From NCBI RefSeq assembly GCF_029028005.1, contig NZ_JAOTPO010000003.1, positions 310,001-374,000 of the forward strand: 64,000 nucleotides of DNA, written 5' to 3'. This DNA is from Alkalihalobacterium chitinilyticum (lineage in GTDB: Bacteria; Bacillota; Bacilli; Bacillales; Bacillaceae_F). Positions 52,306-61,657 of the stretch are shown here, piece after piece. The position numbers and the translations under genes are program-made. The number at the start of each line of letters is the position of its first letter. The stretch's first letter is position 1. The notes beneath the pieces are model-generated. The model ran no database searches and was not told the DNA's origin. It was given only the letters and a program-made list of their open reading frames with translations.

Positions 52306-52930
52306 AATTTGTTTTTTCTTCAGGCAGGACGGCCATCTTTCTTGCCCGATCCATTATATTGATTAACGTTCTATAATCTTCATTAATAGTTTCTTTTTCC
52401 TTTTTAATGACTTTTATTTCTTTTTTTAGTTTTTCATTCGACTCTTTTAACTTTCCGTTTTCTCTTTTTAATTTCTCGTTTTCATCTTCCAGTTGATTAC
52501 TTTGTCCTAATTTGCTAGCGTAAGTTTGTAAATAGTCAATGACGTCTTCGAGCGTCATATCAGACACCGGAGCTCTTTGCTCTTTTGAAGCTGGAGCTTC
52601 AGGTTCTTCTTCCACAACCGAATTCACAACAGGAATTGCAGCTATTTCTTCACTAGCTTCAACTTCATAGTTTGCTTGATCTTGATCGTCACTTTGCGTT
52701 AGTTTTCCTTTTTTACGTTGTTTCTTCGCTAATGTTATGGCTGCATCATATTTTTTTCGAATAGCTGAGTTCCAACGAAATCCACACGCCGCCGATGTTC
52801 GTTGCAGCCTCTCACCGACTTCTTCAAACGCTGCTAGTTGTGTACTGCCTTCTCGTATATGACGTAAAACCACTTCAGCTAATATCAAATCTTCATCATT
52901 CGTCCATGCGTCTTGCCGAATAATAGACAT
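52304..52930 (-). CDS. gerR: RsfA-family sporulation regulator GerR (YlbO)
   Basis: A 208-residue protein. The N-terminal Myb/SANT-like DNA-binding domain (MSIIRQDAWTNDEDLILAEVVLRHIREG and TSAACGFRWNSAIRKKY) is typical of the RsfA family. A variable acidic middle and a long C-terminal coiled coil (about residues 148-195, KLKRENGKLKESNEKLKKE) follow. By position (the ylbO locus) it corresponds to GerR, a sigma-E-dependent mother-cell regulator in B. subtilis; prespore RsfA is a paralogue. Confidence 0.88.
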   Translation of the reverse strand: MSIIRQDAWTNDEDLILAEVVLRHIREGSTQLAAFEEVGERLQRTSAACGFRWNSAIRKKYDAAITLAKKQRKKGKLTQSDDQDQANYEVEASEEIAAIPVVNSVVEEEPEAPASKEQRAPVSDMTLEDVIDYLQTYASKLGQSNQLEDENEKLKRENGKLKESNEKLKKEIKVIKKEKETINEDYRTLINIMDRARKMAVLPEEKTN

Positions 52931-53099
52931 GTTGTTATCCCTCCTAAAACATCTTTTGTCTATACTTATGCATCTACTAGATAAGATAGACTTTTATGTT
53001 CTATTAAAGGATTATGTCCTCGATTTAATTAAAGTATTCACAAGAGCGAATAAAGAGTTTTCTAGTTAGCTGAAAACGCATTCTTAGTTAGAAATGTGA

Positions 53100-53858
53100 T
53101 TACTTGGATAAAAACCGTTCCACAGCAGCATGGTGTTCATCTGACTCCCACAATGTCGAACACTCATCAATTTCGTTTAAGAACCTATTTTTTACACTCG
53201 CTTTATCAAAACGATCTGTCCATCGCTTTTTATATGCTTTCAACACAGGTGTTGATTGTTTTAAAAACGGAGCTAACCATTCCTTACAGCCAGAGTCAAA
53301 ATGATCCGTTTCTATAATCTGTTGAATGAAATTAAGATTAGCTGCTTCATGCGCATTCAATCGTTCAGCTGTCAGAAGCATTCGCAGTGCGTTTGCATGA
53401 TCGATTCGCTCAAATAACATCGTGGAAGCACCCCAACCTGTCGTAATACCAAGCGTTCCTTGAACAAACCCTACTTTAGCATGTGGTGCAGCGAGCCTGA
53501 AATCACAGGCAGTCGCTAATTCACACCCTCCGCCAACTGCTGTGCCATTAATCGCTGCAACGGTTGGTTTGGGAAAGAAAAAAAGTCGAAATAATATTTC
53601 ACCCATTTTTGAAAGCATTTCCTCTGCCTGCTTTTTCGTATGTAATAGATGAAAGATGGAAAGATCTCCACCAGAACAAAAGGCTTGATCTCCTTTTCCC
53701 CTTATGACAACCATTTTATCTTGTTCATTCGCTTCAATTTCATCTAATTTTTCTGTTAATAAATTCATTACGTCATAATCAACCGCATTCCTTTTTTCCT
53801 CTCGGTTAATAATTAACCACGCAATTCCGTCTTCACGAACCAATTGTACCTTTTCCAA
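53100..53858 (-). CDS. Enoyl-CoA hydratase/isomerase family protein
   Basis: A 252-residue crotonase-fold protein. The oxyanion-hole segments are FCSGGDLSIF (about residue 60) and GTAVGGGCELATACDFRLA (about residue 105). The acidic residue at the second catalytic place is less clear in QGTLGITTGWG, so hydratase, isomerase or decarboxylase activity cannot be separated. TTG at 53858, 8 bases after AAGGGGG, fits better than ATG at 53876, which lacks a site. It lies between gerR and rpmF, where B. subtilis 168 has no such gene as far as I recall. Confidence 0.88.
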   Translation of the reverse strand: MEKVQLVREDGIAWLIINREEKRNAVDYDVMNLLTEKLDEIEANEQDKMVVIRGKGDQAFCSGGDLSIFHLLHTKKQAEEMLSKMGEILFRLFFFPKPTVAAINGTAVGGGCELATACDFRLAAPHAKVGFVQGTLGITTGWGASTMLFERIDHANALRMLLTAERLNAHEAANLNFIQQIIETDHFDSGCKEWLAPFLKQSTPVLKAYKKRWTDRFDKASVKNRFLNEIDECSTLWESDEHHAAVERFLSK

Positions 53859-53947
53859 CTTTATTGCCCCCTTCATTTTTAATCTATTTCGACATTTTTC
53901 TTATATCTCCTTCAAGTAAAAAAAGTTAGATGCAAGACATATATCCT

Positions 53948-53976
53948 ATTATCACCCATAATAATCTTACCATCAA
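53948..53976 (-). promoter_or_regulatory. Candidate sigma-A promoter of the enoyl-CoA hydratase-family gene
   Basis: Minus strand TTGATG (53971-53976), 17-base spacer, GATAAT (53948-53953), ending 90 bases before the TTG start. Confidence 0.6.
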
Positions 53977-54078
53977 TCAAACTACTTTTTTAATCCACTC
54001 ATTATGTTGAGTTGTTATTTTTAAGAGTAAGAAAACACCTACAATTACGACGACGATAAGCATCAGCACGTAAAACAA
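53977..54078 (-). CDS. Possible 33-residue membrane peptide
   Basis: A short frame from TTG at 54078 (or GTG 54069, ATG 54063) to TGA at 53979. The product begins MFYVLMLIVVVIVGVFLLL and ends KITTQHNEWIKKVV: one clear membrane helix and a basic tail. No Shine-Dalgarno is seen, and the TTG is in the T-run of the rpmF terminator, so a transcript would need to read through. It may be a real small protein or the relic of a longer gene. Confidence 0.3.
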   Translation of the reverse strand: MFYVLMLIVVVIVGVFLLLKITTQHNEWIKKVV

Positions 54079-54114
54079 AAAAAATAAGCAAAAGGCTACT
54101 CCCTTTTGCTTATT
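54076..54114 (-). terminator. Terminator after rpmF
   Basis: Minus strand AATAAGCAAAAGG and CCTTTTGCTTATT form a perfect 13-bp stem with a 6-base loop and eight T. Confidence 0.92.
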
Positions 54115-54132
54115 GTTTATGAAACTCATTTA

Positions 54133-54306
54133 TTATTTGTTTAAAACGTCTTGTCCTTTGTATGATCCACACTCTTTACAAACACGGTGTGCAATTTTTA
54201 ACTCTCCACACTCAGGGCACTTTACCATACCTGGTACTGCTAATTTGTAGTGAGTACGACGTTTTCTTTTGCGAGTTTTTGAAGTTCTTCTAAAAGGTAC
54301 TGCCAT
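54133..54306 (-). CDS. rpmF: 50S ribosomal protein L32
   Basis: 57 residues, [19 protein letters not shown] at the start and the two zinc pairs CPEC and CKEC, so it is the zinc-containing form of L32. ATG at 54306 lies after AAGGAGGTGGG. It follows the yceD-type gene, a pairing conserved widely in bacteria. Confidence 0.97.
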   Translation of the reverse strand: MAVPFRRTSKTRKRKRRTHYKLAVPGMVKCPECGELKIAHRVCKECGSYKGQDVLNK

Positions 54307-54424
54307 CATTCCCACCTCCTTAAAGGGCTGTCAATGTTACTTAAAATTTTACATTTATGATATTTATGCGGTTAGTCAATGCTAACCAGAACAATAAAGG
54401 CCGAAAAAGCCGATGCTCCCAATA

Positions 54425-54937
54425 TTACTGTTCGTCGAAGAATTTAGCTAAATCTGCAAGGCGAGGATCAATACGCTCTTTCTTATTTTCTTCCGTAATT
54501 AAATCCCAATCTTGACCAGATTGAAGGCCTTTTTCATCAGCTTCTTTGCTGATAAGCTGCAAGGGTATTTCTAGAAGGATATGTTCCATTATGTATGGAA
54601 CGAGATCAATTGTTTCTCCTTCAACAGTGTGAACATCATCTTCCTCATCTTCACTTATCCATGCATGGTCATCTAAACTAAACACTTCTTTCACTTGAAG
54701 GTGAAAGGGAAACTCCACATCTATTAACGATCTAGAACAAGGTAATGTCATTTCTCCCTTTATTTCAAGCGGAAACGAAATCAAATTCTTAGAAAATATC
54801 CCTTCACCGATCACTCGAACCGGGCTGATATCCCGTATCTGCGGGTCGAGCTTTTTGATATCACTAAGATCCACCGTCTCGTCAAACGTTAATCCCCTAC
54901 TTTTTAAACCATTTAGTTGTTGAATTGTCCACTTCAA
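54425..54937 (-). CDS. yceD: YceD/DUF177 family protein (YlbN)
   Basis: A 170-residue acidic protein with the DUF177 core (GEMTLPCSRSLIDVEFPF, DLVPYIMEHILLEIPL) and a C-terminal DPRLADLAKFFDE. The family is linked to 23S rRNA and ribosome assembly and is encoded before rpmF. It lacks the CXXC found in some members. The start is TTG at 54937, 8 bases after GAGG, giving (M)KWTIQQLNGLK as in B. subtilis YlbN. Confidence 0.92.
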   Translation of the reverse strand: MKWTIQQLNGLKSRGLTFDETVDLSDIKKLDPQIRDISPVRVIGEGIFSKNLISFPLEIKGEMTLPCSRSLIDVEFPFHLQVKEVFSLDDHAWISEDEEDDVHTVEGETIDLVPYIMEHILLEIPLQLISKEADEKGLQSGQDWDLITEENKKERIDPRLADLAKFFDEQ

Positions 54938-54964
54938 AAAAATCACCTCAAGGCAACAAGAGTA

Positions 54965-54993
54965 ATTATAGCTGTGTAATTATTATTTGTCAA
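54965..54993 (-). promoter_or_regulatory. Consensus sigma-A promoter of yceD-rpmF
   Basis: Minus strand TTGACA (54988-54993) and TATAAT (54965-54970) with exactly 17 bases between, a perfect consensus, ending 28 bases before the TTG start. Confidence 0.9.
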
Positions 54994-55048
54994 CTTATTT
55001 TCTTTACACTATTTTCAAGTGTTTACTTTATCATTTTTCCCAATAGAA

Positions 55049-55076
55049 TTGCAAGTTCTTTTATAAATGCTATACT
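55049..55076 (+). promoter_or_regulatory. Sigma-A promoter of tmcAL
   Basis: Plus strand TTGCAA (55049-55054), 16-base spacer, TATACT (55071-55076) preceded by TGC, an extended -10. It is divergent from the yceD promoter with about 55 bases between the -35 boxes. Confidence 0.75.
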
Positions 55077-55193
55077 TTTTATTAGTAAATTTTACTATAC
55101 TATTATGTATTTTTATTGCTACATTCGTCTATGACTGAAAAACAAAGCTTACCTTCATTTTTTCGTTGGTATTTTATGCTTGGAGGAGAGAAT

Positions 55194-56435
55194 ATGAAAG
55201 CAGTCGGAGTGGTCGTTGAATATAACCCTTTTCATAATGGACATTTATTTCACTTAGAGGAGTCAAGACGTGTTACAGAAGGTGATGTTGTAATCGCTGT
55301 AATGAGTGGAAACTTTTTACAACGAGGAGAGCCGGCAATTGTGTCAAAATGGCAAAGGACGAAAATGGCATTAGCTTCTGGTGTTGATATTGTTTTAGAA
55401 CTTCCATATGCTTACTCTACCCAAAAAGCAGAAATTTTTGCATTCGGTTCCATTTCCATATTACAGGCAATTGGTGTAGAGGAAGTTTGTTTCGGCAGTG
55501 AGGCTGGTAACATTGATCTTTTTCATGAGCTTTATGAGTTTATTAATAAAAATAAACAACATTTTAATGAACAAATTCAGTTTTATATGAGTCAAGGGAA
55601 CAGTTATCCTAAAGCAACTTCCTTAGCTTTTTCTTCAATGAAAGGGAAACAACAACAACTCTTAGACTTGTCACAACCTAATAATATACTAGGCTATCAT
55701 TACGTAGAGGCAATCCATCTTTTAGGAAACAAAATGAAAGGCAAGACCATACAGCGAAAATCAGCACAATATCATGATGAAAGTTTTGCTTCTGAAACGA
55801 TTGCCAGTGCTACAAGTATTAGAAAAGCGATTTTTAACAAGTCTGCCAATCAAAAAGGAACAATCCATCAAGTCATGCCTAAAAGCACATTAGATTTATT
55901 AACTTACTATGAAACATCTAATCATACACTCCATGATTGGGAGCTTTATTTTCCAATGCTTAAGTATCAAATTCTTTCATCAACAGAAGCTGAGCTCGCT
56001 GAGATTTATGAAGGTGAAGAAGGCTTAGAATTTCGCTTAAAACGCTTTATTAATACTGCTAATAGCTTTGCTGAGTTTATGCATTCGATTAAAACAAAGC
56101 GTTACACTTGGAACCGGTTGCAACGCTACTGCTTACATATTTTAACGAATACGAAAAAAGCAGACATGCAATGGGCCAATGCAAAAAACTCACCACCATA
56201 CCTTCGCCTGCTCGGTATGAGCGCTAAAGGACAAGCATATTTAAACCAGAGAAAGAAGTTAGTTGACATCCCATTGATTACAAAAGTAAATTCTTTTCAT
56301 CATCCAATTTTAGAACTAGATAAAAAAGTTGCTAATATATATGCGCTCGCTTTACCGAATCGTTTACAAAACGACCGCCTGAGAGAAGAATACACTCAGT
56401 CCCCTATTCGGTTCACTGAAGAGCTAAAAAAATAA
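55194..56435 (+). CDS. tmcAL: tRNA(Met) cytidine acetate ligase
   Basis: A 413-residue nucleotidyltransferase-type enzyme (YlbM) that makes N4-acetylcytidine at the wobble base of elongator tRNA-Met using acetate and ATP. The HxGH-like ATP site is in VVEYNPFHNGHLFHL at residues 6-20; VIAVMSGNFLQRGEPAIVSKW follows. TTGGAGGAGAG lies before the ATG at 55194; a longer frame to 55116 is not supported. Its stop codon is embedded in a terminator. Confidence 0.95.
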   Translation: MKAVGVVVEYNPFHNGHLFHLEESRRVTEGDVVIAVMSGNFLQRGEPAIVSKWQRTKMALASGVDIVLELPYAYSTQKAEIFAFGSISILQAIGVEEVCFGSEAGNIDLFHELYEFINKNKQHFNEQIQFYMSQGNSYPKATSLAFSSMKGKQQQLLDLSQPNNILGYHYVEAIHLLGNKMKGKTIQRKSAQYHDESFASETIASATSIRKAIFNKSANQKGTIHQVMPKSTLDLLTYYETSNHTLHDWELYFPMLKYQILSSTEAELAEIYEGEEGLEFRLKRFINTANSFAEFMHSIKTKRYTWNRLQRYCLHILTNTKKADMQWANAKNSPPYLRLLGMSAKGQAYLNQRKKLVDIPLITKVNSFHHPILELDKKVANIYALALPNRLQNDRLREEYTQSPIRFTEELKK

Positions 56436-56468
56436 GACATTGAAAGTAAGTCAATGTCTTATTTTTTG
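56428..56468. terminator. Terminator after tmcAL
   Basis: AATAAGACATTGA and TCAATGTCTTATT form a 13-bp stem (56431-56463) followed by TTTT on the plus strand; the A-run on the other side may serve the converging ylbL gene. Confidence 0.85.
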
Positions 56469-56511
56469 ATGACATGATTTGGTTTTTAACACTTGAACCG
56501 ACACTAGCACA

Positions 56512-57570
56512 TTAGCTTTCTTTTTCTTCTTTAGGTCCGAGACTTTCTAAATATTCAACAGCTTCTGCTAGTGTATTAACTCCGATCACTTTGGTTGATG
56601 TTCCTAGGTCCTGTGCCGTTGCGCTTGCTTCTTCATAATTCGAACCCTCTCTACCACCTTCTTTAGGAACAAAAAATATATCCGAGCCTGCATTATGAGC
56701 AGCTACTACTTTTTGTTTAGCACCACCTATACGTCCTACATTTCCTTGTTCATCAATTGTTCCAGTACCAGAGATATGATACCCTTTCGTTAAATCTTCT
56801 GAAGTTAATTGATTAAGAACTTCTAATGCAAACATAAAGCCGGCAGAAGGGCCGCCGATATTTTGAACATCGATTGTTACCTCAGGGGTGAATGAGATCG
56901 ATCGGTCTGTAACTGGATACATAATACCAATTCCAACTCTCCCTTCCCCGCCTTCTATATCCTCTGGAAATGGTGATAAGGGAACTGCAATTTCTACTTC
57001 CTCACCGTCTCTAAGCACCGTTAATACTGCTTCCTCACTTAAATCTTTGCCAGCTAATCTTTTATTTAACTCATTGACCGTCTTTACCCTGTACCCATCT
57101 ACTGCTAAAATCCGGTCTTCATGGGTCAAATACTCTTCTGCAGACATTCCTTCGATGAATGAAGTAACCATAATACCGTTATACGAAATATTGACTTCCT
57201 TCCCTGCATATTCATAGGCTGCAATCTTTGCAGCATCCTGCGAAGAAGTCATCATCATTTGTTGTCGGTGAAGGTAATCTTCTTCTGTTTCTTCTGGGCG
57301 TTTTATTTGATCCTCAGGATAAATATCTCGATAATCACTTAGCTGAGCCCATGCATAAAAATAAACATTTGTTTGTCCCATTAACACTGTTGTTAGCATA
57401 AAGGACCCTTGTTCCTCCTTGTATCCACCTTCTACTTCTACAAATGGAGCCAGCTCTTTAGCATCTCCTGGTTGAGAATAGTAAAAAGGCAATTTATAAA
57501 AGTGCAACACAATTAATATAGCTCCAATAATCCAAGCTTTACTTATTTTTTTCTTTTTTTCAATGACCAT
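56512..57570 (-). CDS. ylbL: PDZ- and Lon-like membrane protease YlbL (SepM type)
   Basis: A 352-residue secreted or membrane-bound serine protease. Membrane helix near residues 9-28, PDZ domain about residues 115-195 (NGIMVTSFIEGMSAEEYLTHEDRIL), and a Lon-type proteolytic domain with the Ser in GGPSAGFMFAL and the Lys in GGAKQKVVAAH. The ATG at 57570 follows AAGGAG and overlaps the ylbK stop by 11 bases. SepM in streptococci processes a signal peptide; in B. subtilis YlbL is linked to the DNA-damage checkpoint. Confidence 0.92.
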   Translation of the reverse strand: MVIEKKKKISKAWIIGAILIVLHFYKLPFYYSQPGDAKELAPFVEVEGGYKEEQGSFMLTTVLMGQTNVYFYAWAQLSDYRDIYPEDQIKRPEETEEDYLHRQQMMMTSSQDAAKIAAYEYAGKEVNISYNGIMVTSFIEGMSAEEYLTHEDRILAVDGYRVKTVNELNKRLAGKDLSEEAVLTVLRDGEEVEIAVPLSPFPEDIEGGEGRVGIGIMYPVTDRSISFTPEVTIDVQNIGGPSAGFMFALEVLNQLTSEDLTKGYHISGTGTIDEQGNVGRIGGAKQKVVAAHNAGSDIFFVPKEGGREGSNYEEASATAQDLGTSTKVIGVNTLAEAVEYLESLGPKEEKES

Positions 57571-58357
57571 CCAATTGTTTCTCCTTCCACCTGTCAATTT
57601 GTTCATGGATTAAATCGAGTTGCTTTTTAGCTTCTTCCTCCCCAAGCCGGATATATTCTTCTACATTAGTAAAAGCAATAGAACTTGCTTGCTTTACCAT
57701 TGGACGGATCATAACATCCGTATCAATCTCTCGGAGACGTACCATTTCACGCTCCATAATATCCATCGTTTGTAATATCACATCGTAGATTGAAGAAATT
57801 GGCGGATCCACTTGAAAATACGAAATATCAACAGCAATCGTAATATCCGCTCCCATTTCTTTAACGACAGATACAGGTACCCGATCAATCACACCACCAT
57901 CAACAAGCAGACGTCCATCCTTTTTTTCAGGAACAAAGATACCGGGTATTGAAATACTTGCCCTAATAGCAGGAGCTGCAGGACCATCTTTAAATACAAC
58001 TCGTTCTCCTTTTAATAAATCTGTTGCTACAACCCAGACTGGCGGAGACAGCTCTTCTAGGTTTTTGCCTTTAGCTAAAATATGAATGAGTTCTTTTACC
58101 TTTTTGCCTGCAACAAACCCCATCTTTGGTACTGTGAAATCTAAATAATACTTTCGTCGAAATAGTTTAGCAAATTTTTCAAGCGTTTCTGGTGATTGTC
58201 CTGCACCATATAAGACACCGGCTAGGGACCCGATACTGCTCCCCGCAATAAAATCAATTGGAATATTCGCTTCTTCTAGTACTTTTAATACACCAATATG
58301 AGCAAACCCTCTTGCTCCGCCAGATCCTAAAGCTAATCCAATTTTAGGTCGATCCAA
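57560..58357 (-). CDS. ylbK: Patatin-like phospholipase/esterase YlbK
   Basis: A 265-residue patatin-family (RssA-type) hydrolase. The oxyanion loop is SGGARGFAH, the nucleophile elbow is GSSIG (near residue 41), and the dyad aspartate is in VDGGVIDRVP. No signal peptide. TTG at 58357 with AGGAG upstream is the start. Substrate unknown. Confidence 0.92.
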   Translation of the reverse strand: MDRPKIGLALGSGGARGFAHIGVLKVLEEANIPIDFIAGSSIGSLAGVLYGAGQSPETLEKFAKLFRRKYYLDFTVPKMGFVAGKKVKELIHILAKGKNLEELSPPVWVVATDLLKGERVVFKDGPAAPAIRASISIPGIFVPEKKDGRLLVDGGVIDRVPVSVVKEMGADITIAVDISYFQVDPPISSIYDVILQTMDIMEREMVRLREIDTDVMIRPMVKQASSIAFTNVEEYIRLGEEEAKKQLDLIHEQIDRWKEKQLDGH

Positions 58358-58492
58358 AAATATCCACTCCTATCTTACAGGTTACAACTCCTGTTTTCAA
58401 TCATATGGTCTAAATTGACGAGCTATACGTATATTGATTAGTGGGACAGGTTGAATTGTTTCAAGTGTTTGTTCAAAAAGGAGGAAGCCCTC

Positions 58493-59705
58493 TTGAATTC
58501 TTCAATGATTAAAACAATTGTACTTGCAATATTAGCGACTTCGTTAACAGCTTCACTAATGATATATCCTAAAGAATCATTCGAAGCTTCACTACGTGGC
58601 TTAACGATGTGGTGGGAAGTTGTGTTTCCTTCATTATTGCCCTTTTTTATCGTTTCAGAACTGCTCATCGGTTTTGGTGTCGTCACATTTATTGGCACAC
58701 TTCTAAACCCATTTATGAGACCTGTTTTCAGAGTGCCTGGTGTCGGTGGCTTTGTGTGGGCTATGGGTTTAGCTTCTGGATTCCCAGCTGGTGCCAAATT
58801 AACAGCACGTTTACGGCAGGAAAAGAAACTTAGTAGACTAGAAGCTGAACGTCTTGTAACTTTCACGAATGCATCTAATCCTCTCTTTATATTCGGTGCA
58901 GTAGCGGTCGGTTTTTTTCATAACCCAACACTAGGTGTTGTCCTCGCCCTTGCTCACTATCTGGGAAATTTCTGCGTTGGTTTTGTCATGAGGTTTCATG
59001 GTGGTAAAGAAACGTCACCTCAAACAACAGGATTGCAGCCGAATAGAAATTTTAAAGATGCCATCAAATCTCTTCATGAAGAACGCCTAAAAGATGGTCG
59101 TCCGATTGGGAAGCTACTAGGTGATGCTGTTCAATCCTCCATTAATACATTATTAATGATTGGTGGATTTATTATTTTATTTTCTGTATTAAACCAACTA
59201 CTAAGTTTAATAGGTGTACTTACGTTATTATCATCTTTTATTTCAATTCTTTTCACTTTTTTAGCTTTACCTAGCGAATTAAGTATGCCTCTGATCGCCG
59301 GATTATTTGAAATAACGCTTGGCAGTCAATTGACTTCGGAAGCCAATGCTACATTATTTCAACAAGTCATTATTGCTAGTTTTATTTTAGCCTTTAGCGG
59401 CTTTTCCGTCCAAGCTCAAGTTGCTAGTATACTAGCGGAAACCGATATTCGGTTTAAGCCGTACTTCATAGCTCGAATATTACACGGGATTTTCGCTTCC
59501 GTGATTGTAATCTTATTATGGAAGCCGTTATATGTCAGTCAAGTGGAAGTTGGTCACGATGGAACCATTCCAGTGTTTCTTCAAGAACAGTCCTGGAATT
59601 GGATAATTACAGGTTGGAACAGCCTCGTTCAATTTGGATCATTAATTACGTTATTTGGTCTTCTACTCTATATTGGCATCCGTACAAAACGTGCCCTTAT
59701 GGTAA

Positions 59706-59710
<5 letters not shown>
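58493..59710 (+). CDS. ylbJ: Sporulation integral membrane protein YlbJ
   Basis: A 405-residue protein with about ten membrane segments and nucleoside-recognition (Gate) domains; PSLLPFFIVSELLIGFGVV and FTNASNPLFIFGAVAVGFF are typical of YlbJ, a sigma-E-controlled protein needed for heat-resistant spores. TTG at 58493 is 8 bases after AAGGAGG and gives (M)NSSMIKTIVLAIL; the longer frame from 58451 has no ribosome site. Divergent from ylbK. Confidence 0.93.
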
Positions 59711-60236
<526 letters not shown>

Positions 60237-60252
60237 TTATGCATCTTATAAA

Positions 60253-60798
60253 TTATTCATAAAATGAAATAGCTGTATCCCCATATACTTCACGCCTTTT
60301 ACAGGAGAAAGACCCAATGTGTTCAGCTAGTTCAATAGTTGAATCGTGTTCAGCCACAATGGTCCCGCCGCTTGCTAATAAATTAAAGTCATGAATGATT
60401 CCAATTTCAGCCTCTATTTTTTGCTCTGCATACGGCGGGTCTAAAAAGATATATGTAAATGATACTTCTCTCTTAATCAGTGCTTTTAATGCGCGCTTTG
60501 CATCATTACGGTATACTTCCGCACGGTCTGTGTATGAACATACTTTTAAGTTGTCTTTAATGATTTCTACAGCTTTTCTATTTTGGTCAACAAAAATCGC
60601 TTTCTCTACACCTCTGCTGAGTGCTTCAATGCCTAAGTTACCACTTCCTCCATATAAATCAAGCACCCATCCTCCATCGAAATAAGGCCCGATAATATTA
60701 AATATCGATTCTTTTACTTTATCTGTAGTAGGTCTCGTTGTTGTACCTGGAACAGCTTTTAACGGCTGTCCTTTTTTTTCACCTGAAATGACTCTCAA
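60253..60798 (-). CDS. rsmD: 16S rRNA (guanine-966-N2)-methyltransferase
   Basis: A 181-residue SAM methyltransferase (YlbH). TRPTTDKVKESIFNI at the N-terminus, the SAM site VLDLYGGSGNLGIEALSRG, and catalytic LDPPY are seen. Start TTG at 60798 gives (M)RVISGEKKG, as in relatives, 8 bases after AAAGG; an ATG three codons upstream (60807) is also usable. Confidence 0.95.
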   Translation of the reverse strand: MRVISGEKKGQPLKAVPGTTTRPTTDKVKESIFNIIGPYFDGGWVLDLYGGSGNLGIEALSRGVEKAIFVDQNRKAVEIIKDNLKVCSYTDRAEVYRNDAKRALKALIKREVSFTYIFLDPPYAEQKIEAEIGIIHDFNLLASGGTIVAEHDSTIELAEHIGSFSCKRREVYGDTAISFYE

Positions 60799-60954
60799 TG
60801 CATACACCTTTCCTTCATCGCAGCTAGCATTCTTCTTTGTTTTTTATCCTATCATAAAAGGTTAAAAAACTAAAGAATAGGATAATTTACCAAGCGAATA
60901 AAAAAAAATTACGAATCGATGTATTAGTGAAAATTATTGTGGTCATAATAAGAT

Positions 60955-61105
60955 TAGCAACATTGAGAGATGTTGCAACAACCGCGGAGAAGACTTACGT
61001 TTCCCCATAAGTTCTTCCTCCGGTTTCTCCTCTCCCATAGCCTTGTACATACATTGTATGTTGTAGGGCACCTCGCAAGGAAATCCTTGCGAGGATTTTT
61101 TTTCG
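60955..61105. ncRNA. Structured RNA locus upstream of rsmD (ylbH-leader-like)
   Basis: Four stems follow one another: GCAACAT-TGAGAG-ATGTTGC (60957-60976), a long imperfect stem AACCGCGGAGAAGACTTA with TAAGTTCTTCCTCCGGTT, GCCTT...AGGGC enclosing ACATAC-ATT-GTATGT, and CCTCGCAAGG-AAAT-CCTTGCGAGG with eight T on the plus strand. Rfam has a putative ylbH-leader family at this place in Bacillus, upstream of rsmD/ylbH on the rsmD strand (here minus). However, the T-run and several G-U pairs favour the plus strand, so the strand is left open. The remaining bases of the 60799-61209 gap are AT-rich; weak minus-strand hexamers TTGTCC and TATTAA lie near 61120-61150. Confidence 0.6.
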
Positions 61106-61106
61106 A
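61071..61106 (+). terminator. Plus-strand terminator in the rsmD-DUF7147 gap
   Basis: CCTCGCAAGG-AAAT-CCTTGCGAGG, a perfect 10-bp stem, then ATTTTTTTT. It lies about 105 bases before the DUF7147-family gene and could end a short RNA or attenuate that gene. Confidence 0.8.
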
Positions 61107-61209
61107 TGCTACATTATTTAATAGTACATATTCAAAAAAGAGGACAAAAAGAGCCGTTTGAACTTCCTCTAATAGGATATTATTAAGGACGAATAAGGAG
61201 AGACCTACT

Positions 61210-61602
61210 ATGTTACAACGTTTCATTGAATTAGGAGAAGGCTATTCAGACCTATATGAATTAATGGAAATTGCAAGAAGCAATCACCACCGTATACATC
61301 ATCTCGTTCGCTTAAATACGACGATTAACAATAGGAAAATGACCTCGCTCGTCGTAGTTTTAAAACCAATGGAACCAGGAAATTATATGCCCTTATACAT
61401 TTGCCGAGAAGGTATTCCTCAACCAGAGTGGAAAGAAAATCAACGCTTTTCTCTTTTTAAATCATTAGCTGATGAGCTGAACCATGATATTTTCCAACTA
61501 GAAGTTAAACCTTCTGACATTTTTAACGAAAAGCAATTATATTACCAATACTTAATTGGCGTTCTTCGGTTAAATCATTTTATTCCAGAACTTAAATTCT
61601 AA
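61210..61602 (+). CDS. DUF7147-family protein of unknown function
   Basis: A 130-residue soluble protein, MLQRFIELGEGYSDLYELMEIARSN at the start and SLVVVLKPMEPGNYMPLYICREGIP in the middle. It is conserved next to ylbG in Bacillus relatives and sometimes mislabelled methylthioribose kinase; nothing in the sequence supports kinase activity (no P-loop or kinase motif). AAGGAG precedes the ATG. It points away from rsmD and converges on ylbG. Confidence 0.85.
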   Translation: MLQRFIELGEGYSDLYELMEIARSNHHRIHHLVRLNTTINNRKMTSLVVVLKPMEPGNYMPLYICREGIPQPEWKENQRFSLFKSLADELNHDIFQLEVKPSDIFNEKQLYYQYLIGVLRLNHFIPELKF

Positions 61603-61612
61603 AGAATTTCGT

Positions 61613-61657
61613 ATAAAAAAGGAGACTGAATTTTTTGAATTTCAGCCTCCTTTTTTT
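61613..61657. terminator. Bidirectional terminator between DUF7147 gene and ylbG
   Basis: AAAAAAGGAG-A-CTGAA and TTCAG-C-CTCCTTTTTT form a long stem with one mismatch around a 12-base loop; T-runs are available in both directions. Confidence 0.88.

Noticed and set aside
58438-58866. Minus-strand frame opposite the start of ylbJ
   Set aside because: It overlaps a well-conserved membrane protein gene; a shadow frame of coding sequence.
60954-61226. Minus-strand frame of about 90 codons across the structured RNA locus
   Set aside because: It lies over the hairpins and terminator, has no Shine-Dalgarno and no recognisable domain; stem-loop structure explains the region better.
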